The position numbers and the translations under genes are program-made. Below are positions 6,338 to 17,059 of a stretch of DNA of 64,000 nt, in pieces (within the stretch, counting starts at the first letter, position 1; each line of letters starts with the position of its first letter). This DNA comes from CAVVTR01 sp963751245 (GTDB lineage: Bacteria; Acidobacteriota; Thermoanaerobaculia; Thermoanaerobaculales; Thermoanaerobaculaceae): NCBI GenBank assembly GCA_963751245.1, contig CAVVTR010000012.1, forward strand, positions 307,242 through 371,241, read 5' to 3'. The notes beneath the pieces are model-generated. The model worked only from the letters and a program-made list of their open reading frames with translations. It searched no databases and was not told the DNA's origin.

Positions 6338-8953
6338 CTACTTGTCGGGATGATCTTCCCGAATCTCGTGCTCCGCCTGCTCCCAGTCCTGACCTGCTCG
6401 ACCGTCCTGGCGGCCTCGCTGCTCGTAGAGCTCATAGGCTCGCCTGGCGATCCGCGGCGTCACGTCGGACGGTGTCGTGGCATTGGAGGGATCGAGAATC
6501 CGATACGCGAGCAGCTTGAGGCGGTCGTTCACGAGGAACCACGCCAGCGCATAGCCCCAGACGAACATTGCCCAACCCCAGCCGAGGGGTGTCATGAACA
6601 ACCCGTAGACCGCGATCAGCGTCGCCAGCGTCTGCGCGCCGAGCACGGTGATCCATAAGGCCCGCGAAGGGCGTATGGACCAGAAGGGGCCGCGGGTGCG
6701 CGTCAGGAAGATCGTCAGTTGTCCGGCCACGGACAGCTTCAAATACATCAGCGTCTGGATGTGCGCGCGATCGAAATGGAAGACGCGCTCGCCAAGGTAG
6801 AACATGCCGAAACTGGCGATCACACCGATGACGCCCAGCACCGTCGCGATCCCCAGCACCAGGCGCATGTTCCAGGCCTCGGGCTGATCCTTGTAATGGA
6901 CGTTGTCATAGGCGATGGACAGGATGGCCCCGTCGTTGAGCAACGCCAGCATCACGATCATCACTGCGGTCACGGGATAGAAGTTGAACACCACGATCGC
7001 CAGCGTCATGAAGAACAGCACGCGAAGCGTCTCGGCGATGCGGTAGATCGCATAGCTGTTCATTCGCTGGAAGATCTTCCGGCTCTGCTTGATGGCGTCG
7101 ATGATCACGGCCAGGCCGGGCGTCATCAGCACGATCGCTGCCGCCGCGCGCGCCGCGTCCGTCGCGTCCGAAACGGCGATGCCGCAGTCGGCCTTCTTCA
7201 GCGCGGGGGCGTCGTTCACCCCGTCGCCGGTCATGCCGACGATGTGGCCGCGCTGCTGGAGGACATCGACGATGTGGAACTTGTGCTCGGGGAACACCTG
7301 GGCGAAACCGTCGGCTCTCTCGATGGATGCCGCCACCTCCGTGGTCTCCTGCTTTTTCGAGTCGCCCAGGCCGGTCGCATCGAGGATGTCTGCGCCCATG
7401 TCCAGCTTCTTGGCGGTTTCCTGGGCAATCGCCAGTGCATCGCCCGTCACCATCTTGACCTTCACACCCATCGCAAGCGCGGTCGCGATGGTGGCCTTGG
7501 CATCTTCGCGTGGCGGGTCGAACAGGGGCAGCACGCCCACGAACCGCCATTGCCCGTCGCCCTCGGCTCGCGCCACGCCCAGCGAACGGAAGCCGCGCGC
7601 CGCGAACTCGTTGACCGCCTTGTCGACGGCAGGCTTCACCTGCCCGGCATCGTCCGACAAGGCCAGGATCACCTGCGGCGCGCCTTTCGTCACCTTGAAC
7701 GTCTTCCCATCCTTGGCTTTGATGGTGGCCTCGGTGCGTTTGTGCACCGGGTCGAACGGCTCGAAATGGACCACCTGGTAGCCCTTCAAGGCCTCTTCGT
7801 CTTTCAGACCACTCAGGACAGCCAGGTCGATGGTGTCGTTGTTGTCCGCCCGCGACGCCAGCGCAGCGTCGAGGATCACCTGCTCGGCGGGGACGTCGTT
7901 CACGCTGAACGGGTCGCCCAGCGTCAGCTTGTTCTGGGTCAGGGTGCCGGTCTTGTCCGCACAGAGAACATCCACGCCCGCCAATTCCTCAATGGCTACC
8001 AGCTTGCTGACGACCGCTTCCTTCTTGGCCAGCAGGCGTGCGCCGACCGCCATCGTCACCGACAACACCGTCGGCATCGCCACGGGGATCGCGGCCACGG
8101 TCAGGACCAGGGCGAACTGCAACGTGGTGAGGATCGGGTCGCCGCGGAAGATCGCGATCGCAATGATCACCGCCACCAGCGCCACTGCGAGGATGATCAG
8201 GTAGTTGCCGATCTTCAAGACGGCCTTCTGGAAATGGCTGACGGTGTGCGCGTCCTGCACCAGTTGCGCCGTCTTGCCGAAGTAGGTATGCGCACCCGTG
8301 GCGTATACCATCGCGCCGATTTCGCCCTGGCGGATGATCGTTCCCGAAAACACTGCTTCGCCGGGTTTGCGCGTGGCGGGCAATGACTCTCCCGTCAGCG
8401 CGGACTGATCCACCTCGATCGCGTCACCCTCCAGCAAGCGCGCATCCGCCGGCACGATGTCGCCCAGACGCAGGCGGATGACGTCGCCGGGCACCAGCTC
8501 GCGCGCCGCCGGCGTGGTCCATTTCCCGTCGCGCTTCACCCGGGCCCTGATCGCCAGCTTGGCCTTGAGCGCGTCGATGGCGTTGCCTGCCTGGCGTTCT
8601 TCCCAGAATCCCACCACGCCGTTGGCCAGAAGAAGGAGGAGGATGATGCCAAAGTCCGGCCAATGCCGGGCTACCGCCGAGAGGATGACGGCCACCTCGA
8701 TCATCCACGGGATGGGGCCCCAGAAGTAGGTGAGGAGTTTCAGGAAGGGGTTGGTCTTCTTCTCCTCGATCTCGTTGGGGCCGTACTGGGTCAGACGTTT
8801 CGCTGCTTCGGCCTGGGTCAAGCCGTCCGGCGACGAACTCAGGCGTTTCTCAACGTCCGCGAGCGGCAGCGACTTCAGATCGTCCTCCGCCGGCGCGCCG
8901 TTGCCGCCGCCGCCCGGCGCCCTCGCGGTGTCGAAAGGCTCGGGCGGGCTCAT
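6338..8953 (-). CDS. Plasma-membrane proton-efflux P-type ATPase (P3A)
   Basis: An 871-residue H+-ATPase that exports protons at the cost of ATP. An N-terminal cation-ATPase domain (GLTQAEAAKRL..YGPNEI) precedes the actuator motif TGES, the phosphorylation motif CADKTGTLTQNK with its Asp, the nucleotide-binding region (KGAPQVI) and the hinge MTGDGVNDAPALKKAD; about ten transmembrane helices are visible. Overall it matches plant- and fungal-like bacterial proton pumps rather than Ca2+ or heavy-metal pumps, which would carry PEGL or CPC in helix M4; here the M4 region reads AAIPVAMPTVLS. Its ATG overlaps the phosphoketolase stop as ATGA, so the two are translationally coupled. It is last in the pgm-glgP-permease-xfp-ATPase run. 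Confidence 0.92.
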   Translation of the reverse strand: MSPPEPFDTARAPGGGGNGAPAEDDLKSLPLADVEKRLSSSPDGLTQAEAAKRLTQYGPNEIEEKKTNPFLKLLTYFWGPIPWMIEVAVILSAVARHWPDFGIILLLLLANGVVGFWEERQAGNAIDALKAKLAIRARVKRDGKWTTPAARELVPGDVIRLRLGDIVPADARLLEGDAIEVDQSALTGESLPATRKPGEAVFSGTIIRQGEIGAMVYATGAHTYFGKTAQLVQDAHTVSHFQKAVLKIGNYLIILAVALVAVIIAIAIFRGDPILTTLQFALVLTVAAIPVAMPTVLSVTMAVGARLLAKKEAVVSKLVAIEELAGVDVLCADKTGTLTQNKLTLGDPFSVNDVPAEQVILDAALASRADNNDTIDLAVLSGLKDEEALKGYQVVHFEPFDPVHKRTEATIKAKDGKTFKVTKGAPQVILALSDDAGQVKPAVDKAVNEFAARGFRSLGVARAEGDGQWRFVGVLPLFDPPREDAKATIATALAMGVKVKMVTGDALAIAQETAKKLDMGADILDATGLGDSKKQETTEVAASIERADGFAQVFPEHKFHIVDVLQQRGHIVGMTGDGVNDAPALKKADCGIAVSDATDAARAAAAIVLMTPGLAVIIDAIKQSRKIFQRMNSYAIYRIAETLRVLFFMTLAIVVFNFYPVTAVMIVMLALLNDGAILSIAYDNVHYKDQPEAWNMRLVLGIATVLGVIGVIASFGMFYLGERVFHFDRAHIQTLMYLKLSVAGQLTIFLTRTRGPFWSIRPSRALWITVLGAQTLATLIAVYGLFMTPLGWGWAMFVWGYALAWFLVNDRLKLLAYRILDPSNATTPSDVTPRIARRAYELYEQRGRQDGRAGQDWEQAEHEIREDHPDK

Positions 8954-11319
8954 TCGGGGTCGCTCCATTTCCAGTTCCGGATCTCCGGCATGTCTTCGCC
9001 GTGCGTGTCGATGTACTGCTTGTGCTCGATCAGCTTGTCCTTGAGCTGCTGCTTCAGGTGGACGCCTCTGTCGCCGGTCTGCGGCAGGCGGTCGATGACG
9101 TCCATCACGAGGTGGAAGCGGTCCAGATCGTTCAGCACCGTCATGTCGAAGGGCGTCGTGATCGTGCCCTCTTCCTTGTAGCCACGGACGTGCATGTTGT
9201 CGTGGTTGGTGCGGCGGTAGGTCAGCCGGTGGATCAACCACGGGTAGGCATGGAAGGCGAAGATGACGTGCTTGTCCTTGGTGAAGAGCTCGTCGAAGTC
9301 GGCGTCGGAGAGGCCGTGCGGGTGTTCGGTCTGCGGCTGCAGCTTCATGAGGTCGACGACGTTGACCACCCGGATTCTCAGATCGGGCAGATGCTCGCGC
9401 ATGATGGAGACGGCGGCGAGCGTCTCCAGAGTCGGCACGTCGCCGCAGCAGGCCATGACCACGTCGGGGGCAACGCCCTGGTCGTTGCTGGCCCATTGCC
9501 AGACGCCGATGCCCTGGGTGCAGTGCTCGACTGCGGCGTCCATCGTCAGCCACTGCGGCGCCGGGTGCTTGCCCGCGACGACGACGTTGACGTAGTGGCG
9601 GCTGCGCAGGCAGTGGTCCATCACCGACAGCAGGCAGTTGGCATCCGGCGGGAGGTAGACACGCACGACCTCGGCCTTCTTGTTGACGACGAGGTCGATG
9701 AACCCGGGGTCCTGGTGGGTGAAGCCGTTGTGGTCCTGGCGCCAGACGTGCGAGGCCAGCAGGTAGTTCAGCGAAGCGATCCTGTGCCGCCACGGCAGGT
9801 GCGCCGTGACCTTGAGCCACTTGGCGTGCTGGTTGAACATCGAGTCGATGATGTGGATGAACGCCTCGTAGCAGTTGAAGAGCCCGTGCCGCCCGGTGAG
9901 CAGGTAGCCTTCGAGCCAGCCCTCGCACTGGTGCTCGCTGAGCATCGAGTCCAGCACGCGTCCTGCGGGGGCGAGAAACTCGTCGTTCGGCTCCGTCGCG
10001 GCGTCCCACTGGCGGTTGGTTGCCTCGAAGAGGGCCTCCAGGCCGTTGGAGAGGGTCTCGTCGGGACCGAAGACCCTGAAGTTCCGCTGCTCCTGGTTCA
10101 GCTTCGCGACATCGCGCAGGAAGGGCCCGAGCACGTGCGTGTCGCCGATGCCGGGCGCCCCCGGCGTGGGCACGTCGGCCGCGTAGTCGCGGAAATCGGG
10201 CATCCGCAGGTCGCGCAGCAGCATGCCGCCGTTGGCGTGGGGATTCGCGCCCATCCGACGCTCGCCCCTGGGCGCCAGCTCGGCCAGCTCCGGTCTCAGG
10301 CGGCCCTGCTCGTCGAAGAGCTCCTCCGGCCGGTAGCTCCTCAGCCACTCCTCCAGCAGCTCGAGGTGTCCGGGATGGGCGGCCGGGTGGAGCGGCACCT
10401 GGTGCGAGCGGAAGGTGCCTTCGATCGGCAGACCATCGACCATCTTCGGCCCCGTCCAGCCCTTGGGCGAATTGAGGACGATCATCGGCCAGCGCGGACG
10501 TGTGAAGTTGCCGTGGACGCGGGCGTCCGCCTGGATCGTCTTGATCTCCTCCACCGCCATGTCGAGCGCGGTGGCCATGGTCTCATGCATCAGCGCGGGC
10601 TCGTGACCCTCGACGAAGGTGGGCGCCCAGCCGTAGCCGCGGAGCAGCTGCTCCAATTCTTCATGCTCGATGCGGGCCAGGACCGTCGGGTTGGAGATCT
10701 TGTAGCCGTTGAGGTGCAGGATCGGTAGCACCGCGCCGTCGGTGACAGGATTGAGGAACTTGTTGGAGTGCCAGGCCGTGGCGAGTGGCCCGGTTTCCGC
10801 CTCGCCATCGCCGACGACGCAGGCGACGATCAGATCGGGGTTGTCGAACACCGCCCCGAACGAATGGCTGAGCGAATAGCCCAGCTCGCCGCCCTCGTGG
10901 ATCGACCCCGGGCACTCCGGCGAGGCGTGGCTGGGAATCCCTCCGGGAAACGAGAACTGAACGAAGAGCTTCCGCAGTCCTGCCTCATCCCGGCTGATGT
11001 CGGGGTAGATCTCGCTGTACGTGCCCTCGAGGTACGTGTTGCCGACGACGGCCGGGCCGCCGTGCCCGGGGCCGGAGACGTAGACCATGTCGAGGTCGTA
11101 CTTCTTGATGACCCGATTCAAGTGCACGTAGATGAAGTTCTGCCCGGGGGTCGTGCCCCAGTGCCCCAGCAGCATGTGCTTCACATCGGCGAGCGTCAGC
11201 GGCCGCTTCAACAGGGGGTTGTCGTAGAGGAAGATCTGGCCGACCGACAGGTAGTTGGCAGCGCGCCAGTACGCATCCACCTTGTGGAGCAGCTCCGGGG
11301 AAAGAGTCCTTGCCGTCAT
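8950..11319 (-). CDS. xfp: Xylulose-5-phosphate/fructose-6-phosphate phosphoketolase
   Basis: A 789-residue ThDP enzyme, the usual full length, that splits xylulose-5-P or fructose-6-P with phosphate to acetyl phosphate plus an aldose phosphate in the cytoplasm. YVSGPGHGGPA and the ThDP/Mg motif VGDGEAETGPLATAWHSNKF are present, as are the conserved start region (YWRAANYLSVGQIFLYDNP) and the C-terminal block NWKWSDP. The ATG at 11319 starts the family-typical MTARTLSPELL after AAGAAGGG. Upstream genes would supply hexose phosphate from glycogen and the downstream gene is an ATP-driven proton pump, so the set can be read as a fermentative energy and pH module. No acetate kinase gene is in the window. 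Confidence 0.95.
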   Translation of the reverse strand: MTARTLSPELLHKVDAYWRAANYLSVGQIFLYDNPLLKRPLTLADVKHMLLGHWGTTPGQNFIYVHLNRVIKKYDLDMVYVSGPGHGGPAVVGNTYLEGTYSEIYPDISRDEAGLRKLFVQFSFPGGIPSHASPECPGSIHEGGELGYSLSHSFGAVFDNPDLIVACVVGDGEAETGPLATAWHSNKFLNPVTDGAVLPILHLNGYKISNPTVLARIEHEELEQLLRGYGWAPTFVEGHEPALMHETMATALDMAVEEIKTIQADARVHGNFTRPRWPMIVLNSPKGWTGPKMVDGLPIEGTFRSHQVPLHPAAHPGHLELLEEWLRSYRPEELFDEQGRLRPELAELAPRGERRMGANPHANGGMLLRDLRMPDFRDYAADVPTPGAPGIGDTHVLGPFLRDVAKLNQEQRNFRVFGPDETLSNGLEALFEATNRQWDAATEPNDEFLAPAGRVLDSMLSEHQCEGWLEGYLLTGRHGLFNCYEAFIHIIDSMFNQHAKWLKVTAHLPWRHRIASLNYLLASHVWRQDHNGFTHQDPGFIDLVVNKKAEVVRVYLPPDANCLLSVMDHCLRSRHYVNVVVAGKHPAPQWLTMDAAVEHCTQGIGVWQWASNDQGVAPDVVMACCGDVPTLETLAAVSIMREHLPDLRIRVVNVVDLMKLQPQTEHPHGLSDADFDELFTKDKHVIFAFHAYPWLIHRLTYRRTNHDNMHVRGYKEEGTITTPFDMTVLNDLDRFHLVMDVIDRLPQTGDRGVHLKQQLKDKLIEHKQYIDTHGEDMPEIRNWKWSDPE

Positions 11320-11426
11320 GGTCAACCCTTCTTGGTGACCGACGCCGGGAGCCTGCTCTCCGGCCCCCGGCGCGGCACGCGGTACCTGACCGCCCGGTAC
11401 GCGACGCGACCGGCGGATTGGTTCTG

Positions 11427-12719
11427 TCATTCATGCAACCGGATCTCCCGCTTCGCGAGCCGGTAGCTACCTTCGATCGTCACTGCCAACGCGACCATCG
11501 CCGCCAGCACCCACAGCTTGGCCGGCCCCGTCCGCGCCGTCTGCCAGATCAACGCGCCCAGTGCGGCCAGACACGCGACGGCCCCGCCAGCCGAAATCCA
11601 GCCGCGGCTGTTCGTGTGTGGTGCGTGCCGCGCGTTGGCGGTGTTCACGGCGGCGAAGATCAGCAGAAAACCGGCGCTGCCCAGCGTCGAGATGCTGGTC
11701 AGATCAAAGGCGTTGGCCACGAAGAGCGTGAGCCCGGCGGTGATCAACAGGCCTCCCACCGGCTCACCCCACACCTTCCGCTCCAGCAGGGTCGGCAGCT
11801 CGCCGTCCCGGGCGATGCAGAAGCTCAACCGCGCAGCGCCGTAGAGCGTGGCGTTGATCGCGGAGGCGGTCGACAGCATCGCCGCAACGGCGATCAGCGT
11901 GAAACCGGGCTGTCCGAGGAAGGGTCGGGCCGCCTCGGCCAGCGCGTAATCCTTGGCCGCCACGATCTTGTCCACCGCGAGATTGCCCACCGTGACGAGC
12001 GCGACCAGCACGTACAACGCGATCACGAACCCGACCGCTGTGTAGTACGCACGCGGCAGCGTACGCGCCGCGTCCCGTACATCCTTCGCCGTGTTGGCGA
12101 TCAGCTCGAACCCTTCATAGGCGAGGAAGATGATCATCCCCCCCGCCGCCAGCTGCAGCGGCGGCGACCACGAGGCTGGCGCGAGGTGCGATGGCTTGAT
12201 GCTGAAAAGGCCGACGGCGACGAAGAACAACAGGATCGTCACCTTCAGTCCCACGATCCACTCTTCGGCCTTGCCGATCAGCTCGGCGTTGAGCAGGTTC
12301 AGCGCGGTGATCGTGACCACACTGAGGCTGATGAGCACGTGCTTCCCGAGCGCCTGCCATGCCTGTGGCAGGAACGTCGCGCCGTAGCTGCCAAAGGCCA
12401 GCGCGTACAGCGACAGCATGACCACGTAGCTCAACCACAACAACACGTTGAGGCTACCGGTGAACATGCCGGAGCCGAACGCGCGGTCGAGAAACGTGAC
12501 CGTCCCACCGCGACTCGGGTACGCGACGGACAGCTTCGCGTAGGAGTACGTCGTCAGCAGAGCCACCCCGCCCGCCAGCGCAAAGGCGGCGGGCGTGCCG
12601 CCATGCGCGAGCTCCACCGCCAACCCCAGCACGGCGAAGATGCCGCCCCCGACCATCCCGCCGACGCCGATGGCAACCACAGCCCACAGCCCGATCTTGC
12701 CGTCGCCCGCTCGTTTCAT
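11427..12719 (-). CDS. APC-superfamily amino acid permease
   Basis: A 430-residue inner-membrane transporter with about twelve helices. The first helix carries the APC glycine motif (GVGGMVGGGIFAVLG), and the FLAYEGFELIANTAKDV segment of helix 6 is typical. Substrate is not predictable; amino acids or polyamines are usual. The start at 12719 has GGGGGAGG upstream. It sits 95 bp after glgP and 107 bp before xfp on the same strand, so it is probably in that operon, where antiport of an amino acid for an amine could aid acid resistance (inference). Confidence 0.85.
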   Translation of the reverse strand: MKRAGDGKIGLWAVVAIGVGGMVGGGIFAVLGLAVELAHGGTPAAFALAGGVALLTTYSYAKLSVAYPSRGGTVTFLDRAFGSGMFTGSLNVLLWLSYVVMLSLYALAFGSYGATFLPQAWQALGKHVLISLSVVTITALNLLNAELIGKAEEWIVGLKVTILLFFVAVGLFSIKPSHLAPASWSPPLQLAAGGMIIFLAYEGFELIANTAKDVRDAARTLPRAYYTAVGFVIALYVLVALVTVGNLAVDKIVAAKDYALAEAARPFLGQPGFTLIAVAAMLSTASAINATLYGAARLSFCIARDGELPTLLERKVWGEPVGGLLITAGLTLFVANAFDLTSISTLGSAGFLLIFAAVNTANARHAPHTNSRGWISAGGAVACLAALGALIWQTARTGPAKLWVLAAMVALAVTIEGSYRLAKREIRLHE

Positions 12720-12814
12720 CTGCGGTTTGCCTCCCCCTCGCCCGGACGATGCCCTTCTGCGAAGTCGTCAGCTCCATTTCTGGGCAGCGATCGGGGACTC
12801 GCGTTCCTCTGACA

Positions 12815-15370
12815 TCATCGCTGCCACAGGATTCTGGCGTCTTCCAGTGGGATCGCAACGCCGTCGCAGTGCGGTATCACTCGTGCCGTATAGTCCGATG
12901 AAGGGCGGTCCGCAGACACGGTCGCGCTGTAGACGTGGCCACCGCCCGCACGGCGGCCAGTTGTCGGGCGAGGGTCATCTCCTGCCGCACTGGAGCGCCG
13001 TCCAGAACGCCGTCGGCGTACAGCTCCACCCGCACCGCCTTCGGGTCGAGGTCATTGAGATGGACCTGCGACCTCGAAGACGTGCTGCTCGCCGCGAGTC
13101 TCGACCTTCACTTCGCCGAAGTGCAGCGCGGCCCATGTCTGCTCCAGACGGCGCTGCCAATCGACAATCTCCCTGCCGACTGCGCCTTGTCGGCGGCGCG
13201 CTCACGGTAGGCGGCCGCCGCCGGGAGGTAGTGTCTGCTCGGTGTATTCGCGCACCGCACGGTTGGCGGAGAAGCGCGGCGTCAACCGCGCCATGCTCTC
13301 CCGCATCCGCGCCACCCAGGCCGTGGGAATGCCCTGCTCGTCCCGGGCATAGAACTCCGGGATCACCTCCCGCTCGAGCAGGTCGTAGAGCGTGTCGGCT
13401 TCGGCCGCGTCCCAGGCGGGATCGTCGCCGTGCTCCTGGCCGTCGCCCAACGCCCACCCCACCTCAGGGGTGTACGCTTCGGCCCACCAGCCGTCCAGTT
13501 CCGAGAGATTGAGGCCGCCGTTGACCAGCACCTTCATGCCGCTGGTTCCGCACGCCTCCCAGGGCCGCCGCGGCGTGTTGATCCAGACATCCACTCCCTG
13601 CACCAGGCGCTCGGTCAGCAGCATGTCGTAGTCGCTGAGGAAGATCACATGGGGGCGGACCTCGGGCCGGCGGATGAAGCGGATCCACTCCTGGATCAGG
13701 GCCTGCCCCGCCTGGTCCGCCGGGATGGGCCTTGCCGGCGATGATGAGCTGCACCGGGCGCTCGGGATTGGTCAACAGGCGGAGCAGGCGCTCCGGGTCG
13801 TGCAGCAGCAGGTTCGGCCTCTTGTAGGTCGCAAAGCGACGCGCAAATCCCAGTGTCAACGCGCTCGGGATCAAAGAGATGGCTCGCCTCGTCCACCGCC
13901 TCGCGCGTTGCGCCTGAGGCGGTCAGGTCCCTGGACACCCGTTCCCGAGCGTAATCGACAAGAGACCTGCTGGCGGCGGTACGCAACCGCCAGAGCCTGG
14001 CGTCGGAGACGCGGCGAATGTCCTGCTCCAGGGTCTCCGTCGTCCCCAGCCAGCGGTCCTTGCCACAGGCCTCCGTCCACAGATCGTCGGCGGGCGCCGA
14101 GTCCCAGCTCGGCATGTGGACGCCGTTGGTCACGTGCCCGACGGGCACTTCGTCCATCGGCCAGTGGGGAAAGAGCGGCGCGAAGAGATGCACGGCTGAC
14201 CTTCCCGTGCAGGCGGCTCACGCCATTCACCGCCCCGCTCCCCCGGACCGCCAGATAGGCCATGTTGAAGCTCTCCGACGAGTCGTCCGGGTTCTGGCGG
14301 CCCAGGGCCAGCAGGTCATGGAGCGGGATGCCGAGCTTCTGCTGCGGCATAGCCACCGAGGTACTGCTCGATCAGAGCCGGAGCGAAGCGGTCGAAGCCG
14401 GCGGCCACGGCCGTGTGGGTGGTGAAGAGGTTCCCGGCCCGCGTGACGGCCAGTGCGACCTCGAACGGCTGCCCGGTCTCGTCCATGAAGTCGCGGGCAC
14501 GTTCCAGCACGGCAAAGGCCGCGTGTCCTTCATTCAGGTGGCAGACCTCCGGTTGAATGCCGAGCGCGTCGAGCAGCCGCCATCCGCCGATCCCGAGAAG
14601 CAGCTCCTGCTTGAGGCGCAGCTCCGGCCCGCCGCCGTACAGCTCGCTGGTGATCCCTCGGTGAGCCGGGATGTTCGCCGCGTCGTTGCTGTCCAGCAGG
14701 TAGAGCTTCACTCTGCCGACCTGGACCTGCCAGGCGCGCAGCCAGACCGAGTATCCGGGTAGGGCGATCTCCAACCGCAGCCACTCGCCGTTCGCCTGGC
14801 GCAAGGGCGTGATCGGCAACTGTCCGGGATCGTTGTACGGGTAGAGGGCCTGCTGCGCTCCGTCCTTGTCGATCACCTGGCGAAAATAGCCCTGCTGGTA
14901 GAGCAGCCCCACGCCGACCACCGGCACGCCCAGGTCGCTGGCGGCCTTGAGCTGATCGCCGGCCACGTTGCCCAGCCCGCCGGAGTAGATGGGCAGGGCC
15001 TCGCTCAGCATGAACTCCATGCTGAAATACGCGACGCAGGTCAGGGGGCCCTGGGAGTGATTCTGCTGAAACCACGCGGGCGCGGCCTCCGTCTTGCCGC
15101 CTGGTCTGCACCAGGCCGTCGACGTTCTTGCGAAAAGCCGGATCGGCCAGCACGCGCTCGATCCGGTCGCGCGAGACCGTCTGCAGGACGACCCATGGGT
15201 TATGAGTGATTTCCCACAGCCCGGGATCGAGCTGCCGCCACACCTCGTCGGTCGCGTGATTCCACGACCAGCGCAGATCCAGGGCAAGCTCGGCGAGGGA
15301 ATCGAAACCTTCGATCGTCGGTGGGCAGCAGGTTGTAGATCGGGTGGCTGGCACGTGTTCGTTTGCTCAT
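12815..15370 (-). pseudogene. glgP: Alpha-glucan (glycogen) phosphorylase, interrupted by several frameshifts
   Basis: The gene can be followed from MSKRTRASHPIYNLLPT (ATG at 15370) to the family-typical ending YTARVIPHCDGVAIPLEDAR..LWQR (stop 12815), through at least five frame changes: near 15320, 15105, 14350, 14200, 13870-13730 and 13215. Recognisable parts include SMEFMLSEALPIYSGGLG, CHLNEGHAAFA, GHVTNGVHMPSW, FARRFATYKR and the PLP-site loop EACGTSGMKVLVNGGLN. The intact enzyme would release glucose-1-P from glycogen. All domains remain in order at normal spacing, so read errors are at least as likely as true decay. Its start overlaps the pgm stop as ATGA, pointing to a coupled pgm-glgP pair. 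Confidence 0.85.
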
Positions 15371-17059
15371 GGCGTCTTCCCCCCGTTCGCATGGCTCGCC
15401 AGCCCTGACCGCTGTGGCGCGGCCAGAGCATCGTCGACGATCGTCTGCGCTTCCTCCAGGATGCGGCGCAGGTGATCCGTTCCCCGGAAGCTCTCCGCGT
15501 AGATCTTGTAGATGTCTTCCGTCCCCGACGGGCGCGCCGCGAACCACCCGCTCTCGGCAGCGACCTTCAACCCGCCGATGGGTGCGCCGTTGCCCGGCGC
15601 GTGGGTGAGGATGGTGCGGATCTTCTCGCCGGCCAGGTCGGTGGATCGGACCTGCTGCGCGGAGAGTCCCTTCAGCATCGCCTTTTGCTCCGGAGTGGCC
15701 GGGGCCTCGACGCGGTCGTAAACCGGCTCACCGAGCTCGCGGGTGAGCTCGCGGTAGATCTCGCCGGGATCCCGGCCCATCCGCGCGGTGATCTCCGCCG
15801 CGAGCAGTGCCGGGATGATGCCGTCCTTGTCCGTCGTCCAGACGCTGCCATCCAGCCGGACGAACGACGCGCCCGCGCTCTCTTCGCCGCCGAAGCCGAG
15901 CGAGCCGTCGAGCAGGCCGTCCACGAACCACTTGAAGCCGACCGGCACCTCGTAGAGCGTGCGGCCCAGCTTCGCGGTGACGCGATCGATCATCTGGCTG
16001 CTCACCACCGTCTTGCCGACCGCCGCATCCGTTGCCCCACTCCGGCCGGTGCTGGAAGAGATAGAAGATGGCGACCGCAAGGTAGTGGTTGGGCGGCAGC
16101 AGTCCTGCGCTCCGGGTGACGATCCCGTGCCGGTCGTGGTCGGTGTCGCAGGCGAAGGAGAGGTCGAAGCGATCCTTCAGCTCGATCAATCGCTGCATCG
16201 CATACGGCGACGACGGGTCCATGCGGATCTGGCCGTCCCAATCGACCGTCATGAACCGGAAGGTCGGGTCGACGGCCTCGTTGACGACGGTGAGGTTCAG
16301 CCCGTAGCGATCGGCGATCGGCCCCCAGTAGTGGACACCGGCGCCGCCGAGGGGATCGACGCCGAGGTTGATCCCTGCGCCGCGGATGGCGTCCATGTCG
16401 ACCACATTGGCCAGATCGGCAACGTAGGCATTGAGGTAGTCATGCCGATGGGTCGTGGAGGCGAGCAGCGCCTTCTCGGACGGGACCCTCTTCACGCCCT
16501 GCAGGCCACCTTCGAGAAACGCGTTCGCCCTGGCTTCGATCCAGTCGGTGACGGCGCGTTCCGCCGGCCCGCCGCTCGGCGGGTTGTACTTGAAGCCGCC
16601 GTCGTGGGGCGGATTGTGCGAAGGGGTGATCACGACGCCGTCGGCGAGCCCGGTCTTGCGCCCGCGGTTGTACGTGAGGATGGCGTGGGACACGACCGGG
16701 GTCGGGGTGTACTCGTCTCCCGCCGCGGCCATGACCTCCACCCCGTTGGCCGCCAGCACCTCCAGGGCGCTGGCAAGAGCCGGGACGGAAAGTGCGTGCG
16801 TGTCCATGCCGAGGAACAGCGGCCCGTCGATCTTCTGCTGCGCGCGGTACAGGCAGATCGCCTGACTGATGGCGAGAATGTGCCACTCGTTGAAGGACTT
16901 CTCGAACGCCGATCCGCGATGTCCCGAGGTGCCGAACGCCACGCGCTGCCCAGGTACGGAGGGATCGGGCCTCTCCGAGTAGTAGGCGGTGACCAGCCTC
17001 GGCACGTCGACGAGCATCGACGGCTCCGCGGGCTTTCCCGCGAGAGGGCTAACCTTCAT
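15367..17059 (-). CDS. pgm: Phosphoglucomutase (alpha-D-glucose), one frameshift
   Basis: Interconverts glucose-1-P and glucose-6-P, linking glycogen breakdown by the next gene to central metabolism. It starts MKVSPLAGKPAEPSMLVDVP at 17059 and has the substrate entry RVAFGTSGHRGSAF, the phosphoserine loop ITPSHNPPHDGGFKYNP, the Mg site DTDHDRHGIV, the sugar loop GGEESAGASF and the phosphate-binding ARPSGTEDIYKIYAE. The frame changes once near 16035 (PEWGN to AVGKTVVSSQ). The TGA stop overlaps the glgP start (ATGA). The promoter element P3 lies about 310 bp upstream. The single shift is probably a base-call error. Confidence 0.88.

Noticed and set aside
6338..10348. A single 1336-codon frame that could be read as a phosphoketolase-ATPase fusion
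   Set aside because: The first 465 codons are out of frame with xfp and meaningless; the ATPase has its own ATG at 8953 overlapping the xfp stop.
9001..10728. A 575-codon plus-strand frame opposite phosphoketolase, and a similar 555-codon frame at 6719-8386 opposite the ATPase
   Set aside because: Both mirror well-recognised genes codon for codon in GC-rich DNA and have no family features.
12815..15370. Several short frames that could be called separate small genes
   Set aside because: Each contains a consecutive piece of one glycogen phosphorylase in the right order, so they are parts of one frameshifted gene. The same reasoning applies to the pieces of ndvB at 18996-27198.
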